Shown piece by piece: positions 17,219-24,860 of a DNA stretch of 64,000 bases (positions within the stretch are counted from its first letter, which is position 1; each line of letters starts with the position of its first letter). The notes under the pieces were generated by a model, which saw only the letters and a program-made list of their open reading frames with translations, made no database searches and was not told the DNA's origin. The stretch spans positions 146,291 to 210,290 of the forward strand of contig NZ_WPNZ01000015.1 in the NCBI RefSeq assembly GCF_009755605.1, given 5' to 3'. Origin of the DNA: Streptomyces typhae (GTDB lineage: Bacteria > Actinomycetota > Actinomycetes > Streptomycetales > Streptomycetaceae). The position numbers and the translations under genes are program-made.

Positions 17219-18631
17219 TCAGCCCGCCGCTCCGCCCACGACCCCGCGTACGACACCGAGCTCGACCAGGTCCTGTGGCCGCAGCCGGAGCCGTCCTGCC
17301 AGGTCCGGGACGTCCGCGTGCGGCAGTTTCAGGATGGCGGCCGCGGCTTCGGGACCGATGACGGAGAAGTAGCTGTCCGGCGTGGCCCAGGTGGCGGCGG
17401 GCGCCGCGAGGGCGAGGGCGCCGCCAGAGCCGCCCTCGCCGATCACCAGGGACGTGACGGGGACGCGCGCCGCGGCCACCGCCGCGAAGACGTCGGCGAT
17501 GGCCGCGCCCGCGCCCGCCCGCTCCGCCGCCGCGTCGTTGGCGGCGCCGGGGGTGTCGACGAGGGTGAGGACGGGCACCGAGAGGCGGTCGGCGAGGCGG
17601 ATCAGGCGGGCCGCCGTGCGGTAGCCCGCGGGCCGGGTGGGTGTGCCCGTCTGGGCCGCGTACGCGATCGACCGGCCTGCGCGCAGTCCGAAGCCGCACA
17701 GCACCGTGTCGTCCGCGCCACCGCAGCGGTCGCCGCTCAGCGGCTCGCGGACGTCGAACCAGGAGTCCAGATAGGCCTCGGCACGCGGACGTCCGGCGGC
17801 GCGGGCCCGGTGCACCGCGTCCCACCCGGTGGCGGGCAGGGACGCGGCGCCGAGGGCACGCGGCGGCTCGGGCGCGCCGGTCGCGGGCGTGGTGAGCAGC
17901 CGCAACCAGCGCCCGAGGCGGGCGGGCAGCAGGTCCGGTGCGACGACGGCGTCGACCGCGCCCGCGGCGAGCTGGCCCTCCGCCGTGTACGCGGCCGGGT
18001 CCGCGTCCGGCGGTCTGACGCGCGACCCGGCGAAGCCCACCTGTGCGCCCGGCAGCGCGAGGACCACGTCGGCGCCCGCGCCCAGCGTGGCCCAGCCGCC
18101 GCCCGTCGTCGGGTCGGTGACCACCGCGATCTGCGGCAGCCCGGCCGCGCGGTTCAGGACCGACTGGGCGGCCACGCGCTGGAGCTGATGCAGGGCGCGC
18201 ATGCCTTCCTGCATGCGGCTGCCGCCGGTCGCGATGAGGGAGACGAGCGGGAGGCCCCGTTCGCGAGCGGCCGTGTAGGCCGCCTCAAGCCGGTCTCCGG
18301 TGCGTTCGCCGAGCGAGCCGCCCAGGTACCGGAAGTCGAAGGACAGCAGGACGGCCGTCTCGCCCGCGACCGTCGCGGTCCCGGCGATCACGGACTCCGT
18401 CTCGCCGGTACGCCCCCGCGCGAGGGCCCGCGCGTCGTCGTACCCCGCCCACGCGAGCGGCCCGTCCTGCCGCTCCGTCCGCGGCGGGTACGGGAGCTCG
18501 GCGAAGTCCGACGCCAGCGCGGCGACGGCCGCCCGCGCGGGCACGCGGCCCGGTGCGGGAGGCGCCCCGGAGGGCGACGGCGGGGAGGGGCGGCCGGACG
18601 GCGGGGGCGCGGGCGCGGAAAGAGGGGGCAC
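17219..18631 (-). CDS. Acyl-CoA carboxylase carboxyltransferase (fused beta and alpha halves)
   Basis: This 470-aa protein carries both carboxyltransferase halves. The N-terminal half has LLSFDFRYLGGSLGERTGDR and GGSRMQEG; the C-terminal half has LTLVDTPGAAND and GEGGSGGALALAAP, the paired oxyanion-hole motifs that bind acyl-CoA and carboxybiotin. It transfers CO2 from biotin to an acyl-CoA. No biotin carboxylase or biotin carrier gene is next to it, so it must borrow them. The first about 30 residues are Pro/Ser-rich. No zinc-finger cysteines are seen at the N-terminus, unlike AccD. The GTG at 18631 has TAGGAG 8 bases upstream. Confidence 0.88.
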   Translation of the reverse strand: MPPLSAPAPPPSGRPSPPSPSGAPPAPGRVPARAAVAALASDFAELPYPPRTERQDGPLAWAGYDDARALARGRTGETESVIAGTATVAGETAVLLSFDFRYLGGSLGERTGDRLEAAYTAARERGLPLVSLIATGGSRMQEGMRALHQLQRVAAQSVLNRAAGLPQIAVVTDPTTGGGWATLGAGADVVLALPGAQVGFAGSRVRPPDADPAAYTAEGQLAAGAVDAVVAPDLLPARLGRWLRLLTTPATGAPEPPRALGAASLPATGWDAVHRARAAGRPRAEAYLDSWFDVREPLSGDRCGGADDTVLCGFGLRAGRSIAYAAQTGTPTRPAGYRTAARLIRLADRLSVPVLTLVDTPGAANDAAAERAGAGAAIADVFAAVAAARVPVTSLVIGEGGSGGALALAAPAATWATPDSYFSVIGPEAAAAILKLPHADVPDLAGRLRLRPQDLVELGVVRGVVGGAAG

Positions 18632-18781
18632 GCCTCGTACTCCTACCCCCTGCGGTCAGGAATGTCCGACTTATCGGAGGGGAGTGGTGCAGGTCACATA
18701 GATATCTCTGTGCACTTCCGTAATACGGGCACCCGCAACGGGGTCGAAAGGGCAAGGAAGCAGGAGAAGTGGAGAACGACC

Positions 18782-19201
18782 ATGGCCGTCACGCTCGAAC
18801 AGTCCGCCCGTGCCCGTCTGATCACCCCCGAGGGGCGTGAACGGCCCATCCCCGTGACGCTGCGCTACACCGAGGCCGACCCGCTCGCCGTGCAGATCTC
18901 CTTCCCGCCCGAGGTGTCCCTGGACGGCGCCGAGGTCACCTGGGTCTTCGGCCGCGGCCTCCTGGAGGCCGGCCTCAGCGCTCCCGCGGGCACCGGGGAC
19001 GTGCACATATGGCCGTGCGGCAGGGCGCGCACGGTCCTGGAGTTCCACGCGGTCCACGGACTCGCCCTCGTCCAGTTCGACCGTGCCGCCCTGCGCCGGT
19101 TCCTGATGCGGTCGTACGCGGTGGTGGACGCGGGCGACGAGGAGGCGGAGGCGGACAGCGACCTCGACCGGAGTCTGCACCAGCTCCTCGGCGGAGTGTG
19201 A
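18782..19201 (+). CDS. SsgA-like sporulation and cell-division protein
   Basis: This 139-aa protein belongs to the SsgA-like (SALP) family found in sporulating actinomycetes, which control septum placement and peptidoglycan events during sporulation. Family features are PIPVTLRYTEADPLAVQISF, VTWVFGRGLLEAGL and the GTGDVHIWP core. The C-terminal tail is acidic (DAGDEEAEADSDLD). The ATG at 18782 has GGAG 7 bases upstream. I cannot tell which SALP subtype it is; it lacks the exact start of SsgB. Confidence 0.93.
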   Translation: MAVTLEQSARARLITPEGRERPIPVTLRYTEADPLAVQISFPPEVSLDGAEVTWVFGRGLLEAGLSAPAGTGDVHIWPCGRARTVLEFHAVHGLALVQFDRAALRRFLMRSYAVVDAGDEEAEADSDLDRSLHQLLGGV

Positions 19202-19265
19202 ACGGCCGGGACGGGACCGCGGTGCCGTCCCGGCCCTATGGTCCATCGACCGGGCCAGGACCCGA

Positions 19266-20171
19266 TCAGGTCAGGAGCGGATGCGAGGCCAGCCGGTCGA
19301 GGATCGTCCTGAGTTCCCTCGTCGGCTCGTCGGGGAGCGGCAGCAGAGGTGGCCGCGGCGCGCCGGCACCGCGTTTCTGCAGTTCGAGTCCCGCCTTGAC
19401 GGCTCGGGGGAGTCCATGGCCGACGATGAACCGGAGGAAGGGCAGCAGCTCCGCCAGGAGGGCGTCGGCCCGTCCGTCCTCGCCGCCGGTCGCCGCGGCG
19501 TGGAGCGCCAGGGTCCACTGCGGGACCAGGCAGGGCGCCGCGGTGCACCACCCGGCGGCGCCGGAGTGGAAGGCTTCGAGCGCGACGGGGTTGCTGCCGT
19601 TGTAGACCGACAGCGCTCCGTCGGACAGGTCCTGGAGGGACCGGAACCGGGGCACGATCCCGGAACTCTCCTTGACCATGGTCAGGTTGGGGATCGTGCG
19701 GGCGAGCGCGACCACCTTCTCCGGTTGCAGGTCCACGCCGCTGGTGCCCGGGTTGTTGTAGAGCATCATGGGCAGGTCGGTCGCCGCGGCCACCGTGCCG
19801 TAGTGCCGGGCGAGTTCGGCGTCGGTCAGCTTCCAGTACACCTGTGGCAGCACCATGATCGCCGTGGCGCCGTTGCGGGCGGCCACGCGGGCCCGGCGCA
19901 CCGTGCCCTCCGTGCTCCAGTGCGAGACGCCGACCAGGGTGGGGACGCGGCCCGCGACCGTCTGGAGCGTGGTCTCGCAGACGGCGTCCCACTCCGTCTC
20001 GCGCAGATAGGCGCTCTCTCCCGTGCTGCCCAGCGGGGCGATGCCGTGGCTGCCCGCGTCCACCAGGTCGTCGGTGAGCCGGCGCAGCGCGTCCAGGTCG
20101 ACGTCGCCCGTGGCGGAGTCGAAGGGGGTGACGGGGTAGGAGATGATGCCCTTCAGCGGCGGGTTCGCCAT
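19266..20171 (-). CDS. Dihydrodipicolinate synthase-family lyase/aldolase
   Basis: This 301-aa TIM-barrel enzyme has the DapA/NAL signature: LGSTGESAYL (about 47-56), the catalytic Tyr in MMLYNNPGTSG and the Schiff-base Lys in MVKESSG. Such enzymes cleave or form 2-oxo acids by pyruvate-type aldol chemistry. Its start overlaps the stop of an upstream class II aldolase gene by one base, so they are co-translated. With the XRE-cupin regulator upstream, this looks like a small catabolic unit rather than lysine biosynthesis (inference). Confidence 0.9.
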   Translation of the reverse strand: MANPPLKGIISYPVTPFDSATGDVDLDALRRLTDDLVDAGSHGIAPLGSTGESAYLRETEWDAVCETTLQTVAGRVPTLVGVSHWSTEGTVRRARVAARNGATAIMVLPQVYWKLTDAELARHYGTVAAATDLPMMLYNNPGTSGVDLQPEKVVALARTIPNLTMVKESSGIVPRFRSLQDLSDGALSVYNGSNPVALEAFHSGAAGWCTAAPCLVPQWTLALHAAATGGEDGRADALLAELLPFLRFIVGHGLPRAVKAGLELQKRGAGAPRPPLLPLPDEPTRELRTILDRLASHPLLT

Positions 20172-20968
20172 CAGAGTTCCACCTGCCCCGAGACGCAGTC
20201 GGGATGGTTGCGCAGCGCCTTGCGGGCGTAGTAGGCGAAGTTGGCCTTGCTGCGGCGGTCGGTGCCGGTCCAGTCGTGGGCCTCGCGGGCCAGTACCGGG
20301 TCGAGGGGCTCGATGGTCCCGGCGGCCATGGCGAGCAGTTGCAGGCGCGCGGCGCGTTCGATGAGCACCGCCAGGTTGCAGGCCTCCTCGACGGTCGCTC
20401 CGGTGACCAGCTGGCCGTGGTGGGCCAGGAGGATGGCGCGCTTGTCACCGAGGGCCGCGGAGATGATCTCCCCCTCCTCGTTGCCGACGGGCACGCCGGG
20501 CCACTCCTTGAGGAAGGCGCAGTCCTCGTACAGCGGTGTGGTGTCCATGTGGGAGATCACGAGGGGGACTTCCAGCATGGCCAGTGCGGCGGTGTGCAGG
20601 GAGTGTGTGTGGACGATGCAGTTCACGTCCGCGCGGCTGCGGTAGATCCAGGAGTGGAACCGGTTGGCGGGGTTGGGCATGCCGTCCCCCTCCAGTACGT
20701 GCAGGTCCTCGTCGACCAGAAGGAGGTTGTCCTCGGTGATCTCGTCGAAGCCGAGGCCGAGGCGCTGGGTGTAGTAGGTGCCGGTCTGCTGTCCGCGGGC
20801 GCTTATCTGGCCCGCGAGTCCGGAGTCGTGTCCGCCGTCGAAGGCGATGCGGCAGGTCAGGGCCAGCTTCTGTCGCGTGGTCAGCTTCGAGTCGCCGAAG
20901 TGGTCGTCCATCAGCCGCTGCGCGCGGTCGACGAGTGTGCCCTTCGTGTCTCGGAGGGTCTGTGCCAT
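20171..20968 (-). CDS. Class II aldolase/adducin-family protein
   Basis: This 265-aa protein is a class II aldolase/adducin domain of the L-fuculose-phosphate aldolase type. It has LTCRIAFDGGHDSGLAGQIS, the metal-binding HTHSLHTAAL, and AHHGQLVTGATVEEACNL. It probably uses Zn2+ to cleave or decarboxylate a hydroxy-acid or sugar-acid. The ATG at 20968 follows GGAGCAGGA. It overlaps the DapA-like gene and lies downstream of the XRE-cupin gene on the same strand. An upstream in-frame start at 21070 would run through the putative operator and is rejected. Confidence 0.9.
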   Translation of the reverse strand: MAQTLRDTKGTLVDRAQRLMDDHFGDSKLTTRQKLALTCRIAFDGGHDSGLAGQISARGQQTGTYYTQRLGLGFDEITEDNLLLVDEDLHVLEGDGMPNPANRFHSWIYRSRADVNCIVHTHSLHTAALAMLEVPLVISHMDTTPLYEDCAFLKEWPGVPVGNEEGEIISAALGDKRAILLAHHGQLVTGATVEEACNLAVLIERAARLQLLAMAAGTIEPLDPVLAREAHDWTGTDRRSKANFAYYARKALRNHPDCVSGQVEL

Positions 20969-21065
20969 CGTCCTGCTCCAGTCCCCGGGGCCGTCTGCCG
21001 ACGCACCCCGCGTCCGATTCGTGCCGCCGGAAGGCGACACCGGGAGGAAACAGGATTTACGATAG

Positions 21066-21078
21066 GACACCTTGTGTC
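21066..21078. promoter_or_regulatory. Putative operator upstream of the aldolase operon
   Basis: GACAC-CTT-GTGTC forms an exact 5-bp inverted repeat with a 3-base spacer, about 98 bases before the aldolase start. It may be bound by the neighbouring XRE-cupin regulator. Only one copy was found. Confidence 0.4.
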
Positions 21079-21149
21079 ATGCCGCAATGGGGGCGGGCGG
21101 GGCGGGGCTGGGGACGGGTGCGGCTGCGGTGGTACGGCGTCGACGATGC

Positions 21150-21737
21150 TCAGGGAAGCCGCAGACCCGGCGCGGCCGCTGCGTCCGCGTGGACGTGGGC
21201 GTGGGCGTCCGAGACGAGGAGGAGGACCGCGGCGCGTTCGGTGCCGAGGGAGCGGAGCTTGTGCGGCTGGGTGGCCTTGAAGTAGGCGCAGTCGCCCGGT
21301 CCGAGGGTGATGGTGCGGGAGGGGAGGATGAGTTCGGCACGCCCGTGGTGGACGAAGAGGAACTCCTCGCCCGGGTGGTCGCGGAAGGGTACGGGTCCGG
21401 CGTCGAGCGGAGGGTGGAGCATGAAGGGGGTCATGCTCTTGGTGCCGGCCTCCAGGGCCATGCCCTCGTAGCGGGTCCCCGCCTCGTCCTCGGAGGTGAG
21501 CGGCCGGCGTTCGCCGGCCCGGGTGACCGTGACGTCCGTGAGCTCCTCGGCGTCGGCGAAGAGGTTGTCGAGGGGTACGTCGAGAGCTTTCGCGAGCGAG
21601 GCGCTGATGGCGATCGACGGGACGCTCTGGCCGCGCTCGATCTTGGACAGATAGCTCTTGGTGACACCTGCGCGGTCGGCCAGCGTCTCCAGGGTCATGA
21701 GGCGTTCCTTGCGTAGCTGTCGCACCCGGTTGATCAC
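21150..21737 (-). CDS. XRE-cupin transcriptional regulator
   Basis: This 195-aa regulator joins an N-terminal XRE helix-turn-helix (VRQLRKERLMTLETLADRAG, then SYLSKIERGQSVPSIAIS) to a C-terminal cupin domain (HPGEEFLFVHHGRAELILPS, LGPGDCAYFKATQPHKL). Cupin-XRE proteins usually sense a small metabolite and control a nearby catabolic operon. The GTG at 21737 has AAGGGA upstream. The aldolase-DapA pair lies 181 bases downstream on the same strand, with the GACAC-GTGTC palindrome in the gap, so this gene probably regulates them. Confidence 0.9.
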   Translation of the reverse strand: MINRVRQLRKERLMTLETLADRAGVTKSYLSKIERGQSVPSIAISASLAKALDVPLDNLFADAEELTDVTVTRAGERRPLTSEDEAGTRYEGMALEAGTKSMTPFMLHPPLDAGPVPFRDHPGEEFLFVHHGRAELILPSRTITLGPGDCAYFKATQPHKLRSLGTERAAVLLLVSDAHAHVHADAAAAPGLRLP

Positions 21738-21929
21738 TGCCGTGTTCCCTTCACTGCCATGTTCCCTTCGCCTGGCCCGCGGCGCGCGATGCCCGGGGCG
21801 GCACCCAGTATGGCCTGCCGGTTCCTGGCCACCGGCGCGCCGAAGTGCAGGGCCGACCTCGTCGCTCCGGGCGCCTGGCGGCGGGCGGCGGAGACGGGGG
21901 TGCGTACGGCCTCAGTAGTGTGACCTCGC

Positions 21930-22994
21930 ATGACCGACACCGACACCGACATCGACATCGACGGCGGCACCGACACCGACACCGGCACCGGGACCGACAT
22001 CGACACCGGGACCGGGACCGACATCGACACCGGCGCTGCGACGGGCACCGGGGCCGGCGCGGACGCTGATACCCGCGTCGAGATCGAGATCACCGCCGAC
22101 CTGGTCCGCGACCTGCTGCGGGAGCAGCATCCGGACCTCGCGGGGCTTGCCGTCCGCGAGGTGGCGGGTGGCTGGGGCAACCAGATGTGGCGCCTCGGGG
22201 ACGAGCTGGCCGTGCGCATGCAGCGCATGGACCCCACTCCGGAACTCCAGCTCAAGGAGCGGCGGTGGCTCCCCGTGCTGGCCCCGCGCCTGCCGCTGCC
22301 GGTGCCGACCCCGGTGAGGTCCGGCGAGCCGTCCGCGCGCTTCCCCAAGCACTGGACCGTGATGACGTGGGTTCCCGGTGAGCCGCTGGACCATGCCACG
22401 ATCACCCGCGGCGCCCACGCGGCCGACGCGCTGGCGGGCTTCCTGCGGGCACTCCACGTGGAGGCGCCTGCCGAGGCTCCCGTCTCCACGGACCGCGGCG
22501 CCCACCCGAGGGACTGCGCGAAAGGGTTCGAGTACTTCTTCCAGTCCGTCGCCCTCGACGCCGCCGGTGTCGCCGACGCCGACGCTACCGATGTCGCCAC
22601 CGGCGTCCGGGCCGTCTGGGAGGACGCCGTCGCGGCCCCCGCGTGGGAGGGCCCGCCGGTGTGGACGCACGGCGACCTCCACCCCGCGAACGTCGTCGTG
22701 ACGGACGGCACGCTCTCGGGCGTCGTCGACTTCGGCGACATCTGCGCCGGTGATCCGGCGTGGGACCTGGCCGCCGCATGGGTGCTGCTGCCCGCGGGGG
22801 CGGCCGCGCGGTTCTTCGACACCTATGCGCGTGCGGACGAGGCGGCGATCCGGCGCGCCCGCGGGCTGGCCGCCATGAAGAGCCTCTTCCTGATGCTCAT
22901 GGGGCAGAACGGGGACCGAGGTCTTCCCGGAGGCAAGCCGCACTGGGGACCTGTGGGCCGGGCGGCTCTCGACCGTGTCCTGAAAGGCGTGTGA
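21930..22994 (+). CDS. Aminoglycoside phosphotransferase-family kinase with Asp/Thr-repeat N-terminus
   Basis: This 354-aa protein is an APH/choline-kinase-fold phosphotransferase. It has the catalytic loop VWTHGDLHPANVVV, the metal-binding VVDFGDICAGDPAWDLA and the early VAGGWGNQMWRLG nucleotide segment. Its substrate is unknown; antibiotic or metabolite phosphorylation are both possible. The first about 48 residues are a Thr-Asp/Ile-Asp/Gly-Thr repeat (for example TDTDTDIDIDGGTDTDTG) encoded by an ACCGAC-type tandem DNA repeat and likely disordered and acidic. The ATG at 21930 lacks a clear ribosome site, so a later start is possible, for instance near VEIEITADLV. Confidence 0.85.
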   Translation: MTDTDTDIDIDGGTDTDTGTGTDIDTGTGTDIDTGAATGTGAGADADTRVEIEITADLVRDLLREQHPDLAGLAVREVAGGWGNQMWRLGDELAVRMQRMDPTPELQLKERRWLPVLAPRLPLPVPTPVRSGEPSARFPKHWTVMTWVPGEPLDHATITRGAHAADALAGFLRALHVEAPAEAPVSTDRGAHPRDCAKGFEYFFQSVALDAAGVADADATDVATGVRAVWEDAVAAPAWEGPPVWTHGDLHPANVVVTDGTLSGVVDFGDICAGDPAWDLAAAWVLLPAGAAARFFDTYARADEAAIRRARGLAAMKSLFLMLMGQNGDRGLPGGKPHWGPVGRAALDRVLKGV

Positions 22995-23030
22995 CGGGCG
23001 TTCGGCGATCGGGCAGGACCCCCTTCGAGA

Positions 23031-23049
23031 GTAGGTTAGGCTAACCTAA
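23031..23049. promoter_or_regulatory. Iron box (DmdR/IdeR-type) upstream of siderophore-interacting protein gene
   Basis: A near-perfect 19-bp iron box matches TTAGGTTAGGCTAACCTAA at 18 of 19 positions (first base G). It lies 44 bases before the start of the SIP gene. DmdR1/IdeR with Fe2+ binds such sites to repress iron-acquisition genes. Confidence 0.9.
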
Positions 23050-23092
23050 CTCGATCAAGTGTGGTCGGGTGTTCCGAGGGAGGGGGGCCACA

Positions 23093-23815
23093 GTGGGCCA
23101 CGGCTGGGAAGGCGTCGTCCTCAAGCTGCTGCGCGGCAAGGACTTCACGTTCACGGTGACCGGCGCGGACGACGTGACCGGGCACTACCGCCGCATCCAC
23201 GTCACCGACGGCGGGATGCTGGCGCAGACCGGGGTGCACCCCACGATGTGGGTGCGGCTGTGGTTCGACGACGCGGGCAAACCCCATCAGCGCGCCTACA
23301 CCCTCGTGGATCCCGACCCGGCGGCGGGCACGTTCACTCTGGAGTTCGCCCTGCACGACGGCTGCGCGAGCGAGTGGGCGCGCAAGGCCGCGCCGGGCGA
23401 CACCATCGACGCCACCGTGCAGGGCACCGGCTTCGACGTGCCGGAGCCCGCCCCGTCACGGCTCCTGGTGGTCGGTGACGCCGCCTCGCTCCCGGCCGTG
23501 AACTCCCTGCTGGCCTCGCTGCCGGGGACCCCGGCCACGATCTGGTTCGAGACCCAGCACGCCGACGACCGGGACCTGGACCTGCGGACCGACCCCGCCC
23601 TGCACGAGGTGCACTGGGTGGAGCGCACCCGGGGAGTGGCCCGGGAGGCCAGGGACGGACTCGCCGAAGCCGTCGACGCCGAGCCCGACCCGTACGTGTG
23701 GATCACCTGCGACACCACGACGACCCGCGCCCTGAACGCGTACGTCCGCAAGGACCTCGCTGTGCCGCGGCACCGGATCCACGCGCTGGGCTACTGGCGC
23801 CCCGGCAGGCACTGA
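23093..23815 (+). CDS. Siderophore-interacting FAD-binding reductase (SIP family)
   Basis: This 240-aa protein is a siderophore-interacting flavoprotein that reduces ferric siderophores in the cytosol. It has RAYTLVDPDPAAGTFTLEFALH (FAD-binding RxYT motif), a GDTIDATVQG loop and a NAD(P)H domain starting RLLVVGDAASLPAVNSLLASL, ending in a lone aromatic tail typical of SIP. The GTG at 23093 has GGGAGGGGG upstream. An iron box lies 44 bases upstream, so it should be induced under iron starvation. No siderophore synthesis gene is adjacent. Confidence 0.92.
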   Translation: MGHGWEGVVLKLLRGKDFTFTVTGADDVTGHYRRIHVTDGGMLAQTGVHPTMWVRLWFDDAGKPHQRAYTLVDPDPAAGTFTLEFALHDGCASEWARKAAPGDTIDATVQGTGFDVPEPAPSRLLVVGDAASLPAVNSLLASLPGTPATIWFETQHADDRDLDLRTDPALHEVHWVERTRGVAREARDGLAEAVDAEPDPYVWITCDTTTTRALNAYVRKDLAVPRHRIHALGYWRPGRH

Positions 23816-23846
23816 CGCCCCGCGGGAAAGCGCGTGAGCCGATCGC

Positions 23847-24860
23847 TCAGCGGTACAGGCCGGGCCGCTCCGCGAGGTGGACCTCGACCCGGCCGCCGTT
23901 GGCCAGGGCCCGCACCCCCGCCTCGGCGACGGCCGCCGCCGCGTACCCGTCCCACGCGCTCGGTCCCCCGACCCGCCCCTCGCGCGCGTCCGCCACCCAC
24001 GCGCGCACCTCGCGGTCGTACGCGTCGGCGAACCGCACCACGTAGTCCCGCGGGATCTCCCGCTGGGCGCGGCCCGCCGACCGCACCACCATCGCGGGCT
24101 CTTCGCCGATGCGGGCGCTGCCGCTCTCGCCGACCGCCTCGCAGGTGACCTCGTAGCCGAAGCCGCAGTTGACGAAGACCTCCACGTCCACGACGGCACC
24201 GGCGTCCGTCTCGAAGAGAACCAGCTGCGGGTCCTGCAGACCGGCGGGCGCGCTCGCCGACGCGCGCGGCCTGACCACGGTCACGGCGGTCACCTCCTGG
24301 CCGAGGAGCCAGCGGGCGGCGTCGATCTCGTGCGACACCGAACTGCTGATCAGCGTCGCGGACGTGAAGTGCGGGGGCGAGGCCACATTGCGGTGGCGGC
24401 AGTGCAGCAGCAGTGGCCTGCCGATGCCGCCCGCGTCGAGCAGCGCCTTCAGCCGCCGGTACTCGGTGTCGTAGCGGCGCATGAACCCCACCTGGATCAG
24501 CCGCCGCCCGCCCCGGGCCTCGGCCCGCACCACGCGCAGCGCGGCTGCCGCGTCGTGCGCGAGCGGCTTCTCGCACAGCACGGGCAGCCCGCGGTCGAGC
24601 GCCGCGAGCAGCGCCTCCTCGTGCGCGTGGTCGGGCGAGGCCACGAGCACCGCGCCGACGCCGGGCTCCGCGAGCGCGGCGAGCGGATCGGCGTGCACGC
24701 GCACATCGCCGAGTCCGGCCACGGCGGCGCCGCCCCGCGCCCGGTCGGGATCCGCGACGGTCACGACGTGCGCCCCGACGACGGAGCGCGCGAGGCGCCG
24801 TACGTGGTCGGCGCCCATGTGGCCCGCACCGAGCACGGCCACCCCCAACGACTCGCTCAC
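23847..24860 (-). CDS. Gfo/Idh/MocA-family oxidoreductase
   Basis: This 337-aa NAD(P)-dependent dehydrogenase has the Rossmann start GVAVLGAGHMGADHVRRLA, the conserved LCEKPLAHD catalytic Lys-Pro segment, and ISSSVSHEIDAARWLLG, like myo-inositol 2-dehydrogenases. Substrate is unknown, probably a sugar or cyclitol. The GTG at 24860 has GGGGAG 8 bases upstream and overlaps the stop of the DD-carboxypeptidase gene (GTGA). The pairing with a wall enzyme is odd and not one I know. Confidence 0.88.
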   Translation of the reverse strand: MSESLGVAVLGAGHMGADHVRRLARSVVGAHVVTVADPDRARGGAAVAGLGDVRVHADPLAALAEPGVGAVLVASPDHAHEEALLAALDRGLPVLCEKPLAHDAAAALRVVRAEARGGRRLIQVGFMRRYDTEYRRLKALLDAGGIGRPLLLHCRHRNVASPPHFTSATLISSSVSHEIDAARWLLGQEVTAVTVVRPRASASAPAGLQDPQLVLFETDAGAVVDVEVFVNCGFGYEVTCEAVGESGSARIGEEPAMVVRSAGRAQREIPRDYVVRFADAYDREVRAWVADAREGRVGGPSAWDGYAAAAVAEAGVRALANGGRVEVHLAERPGLYR

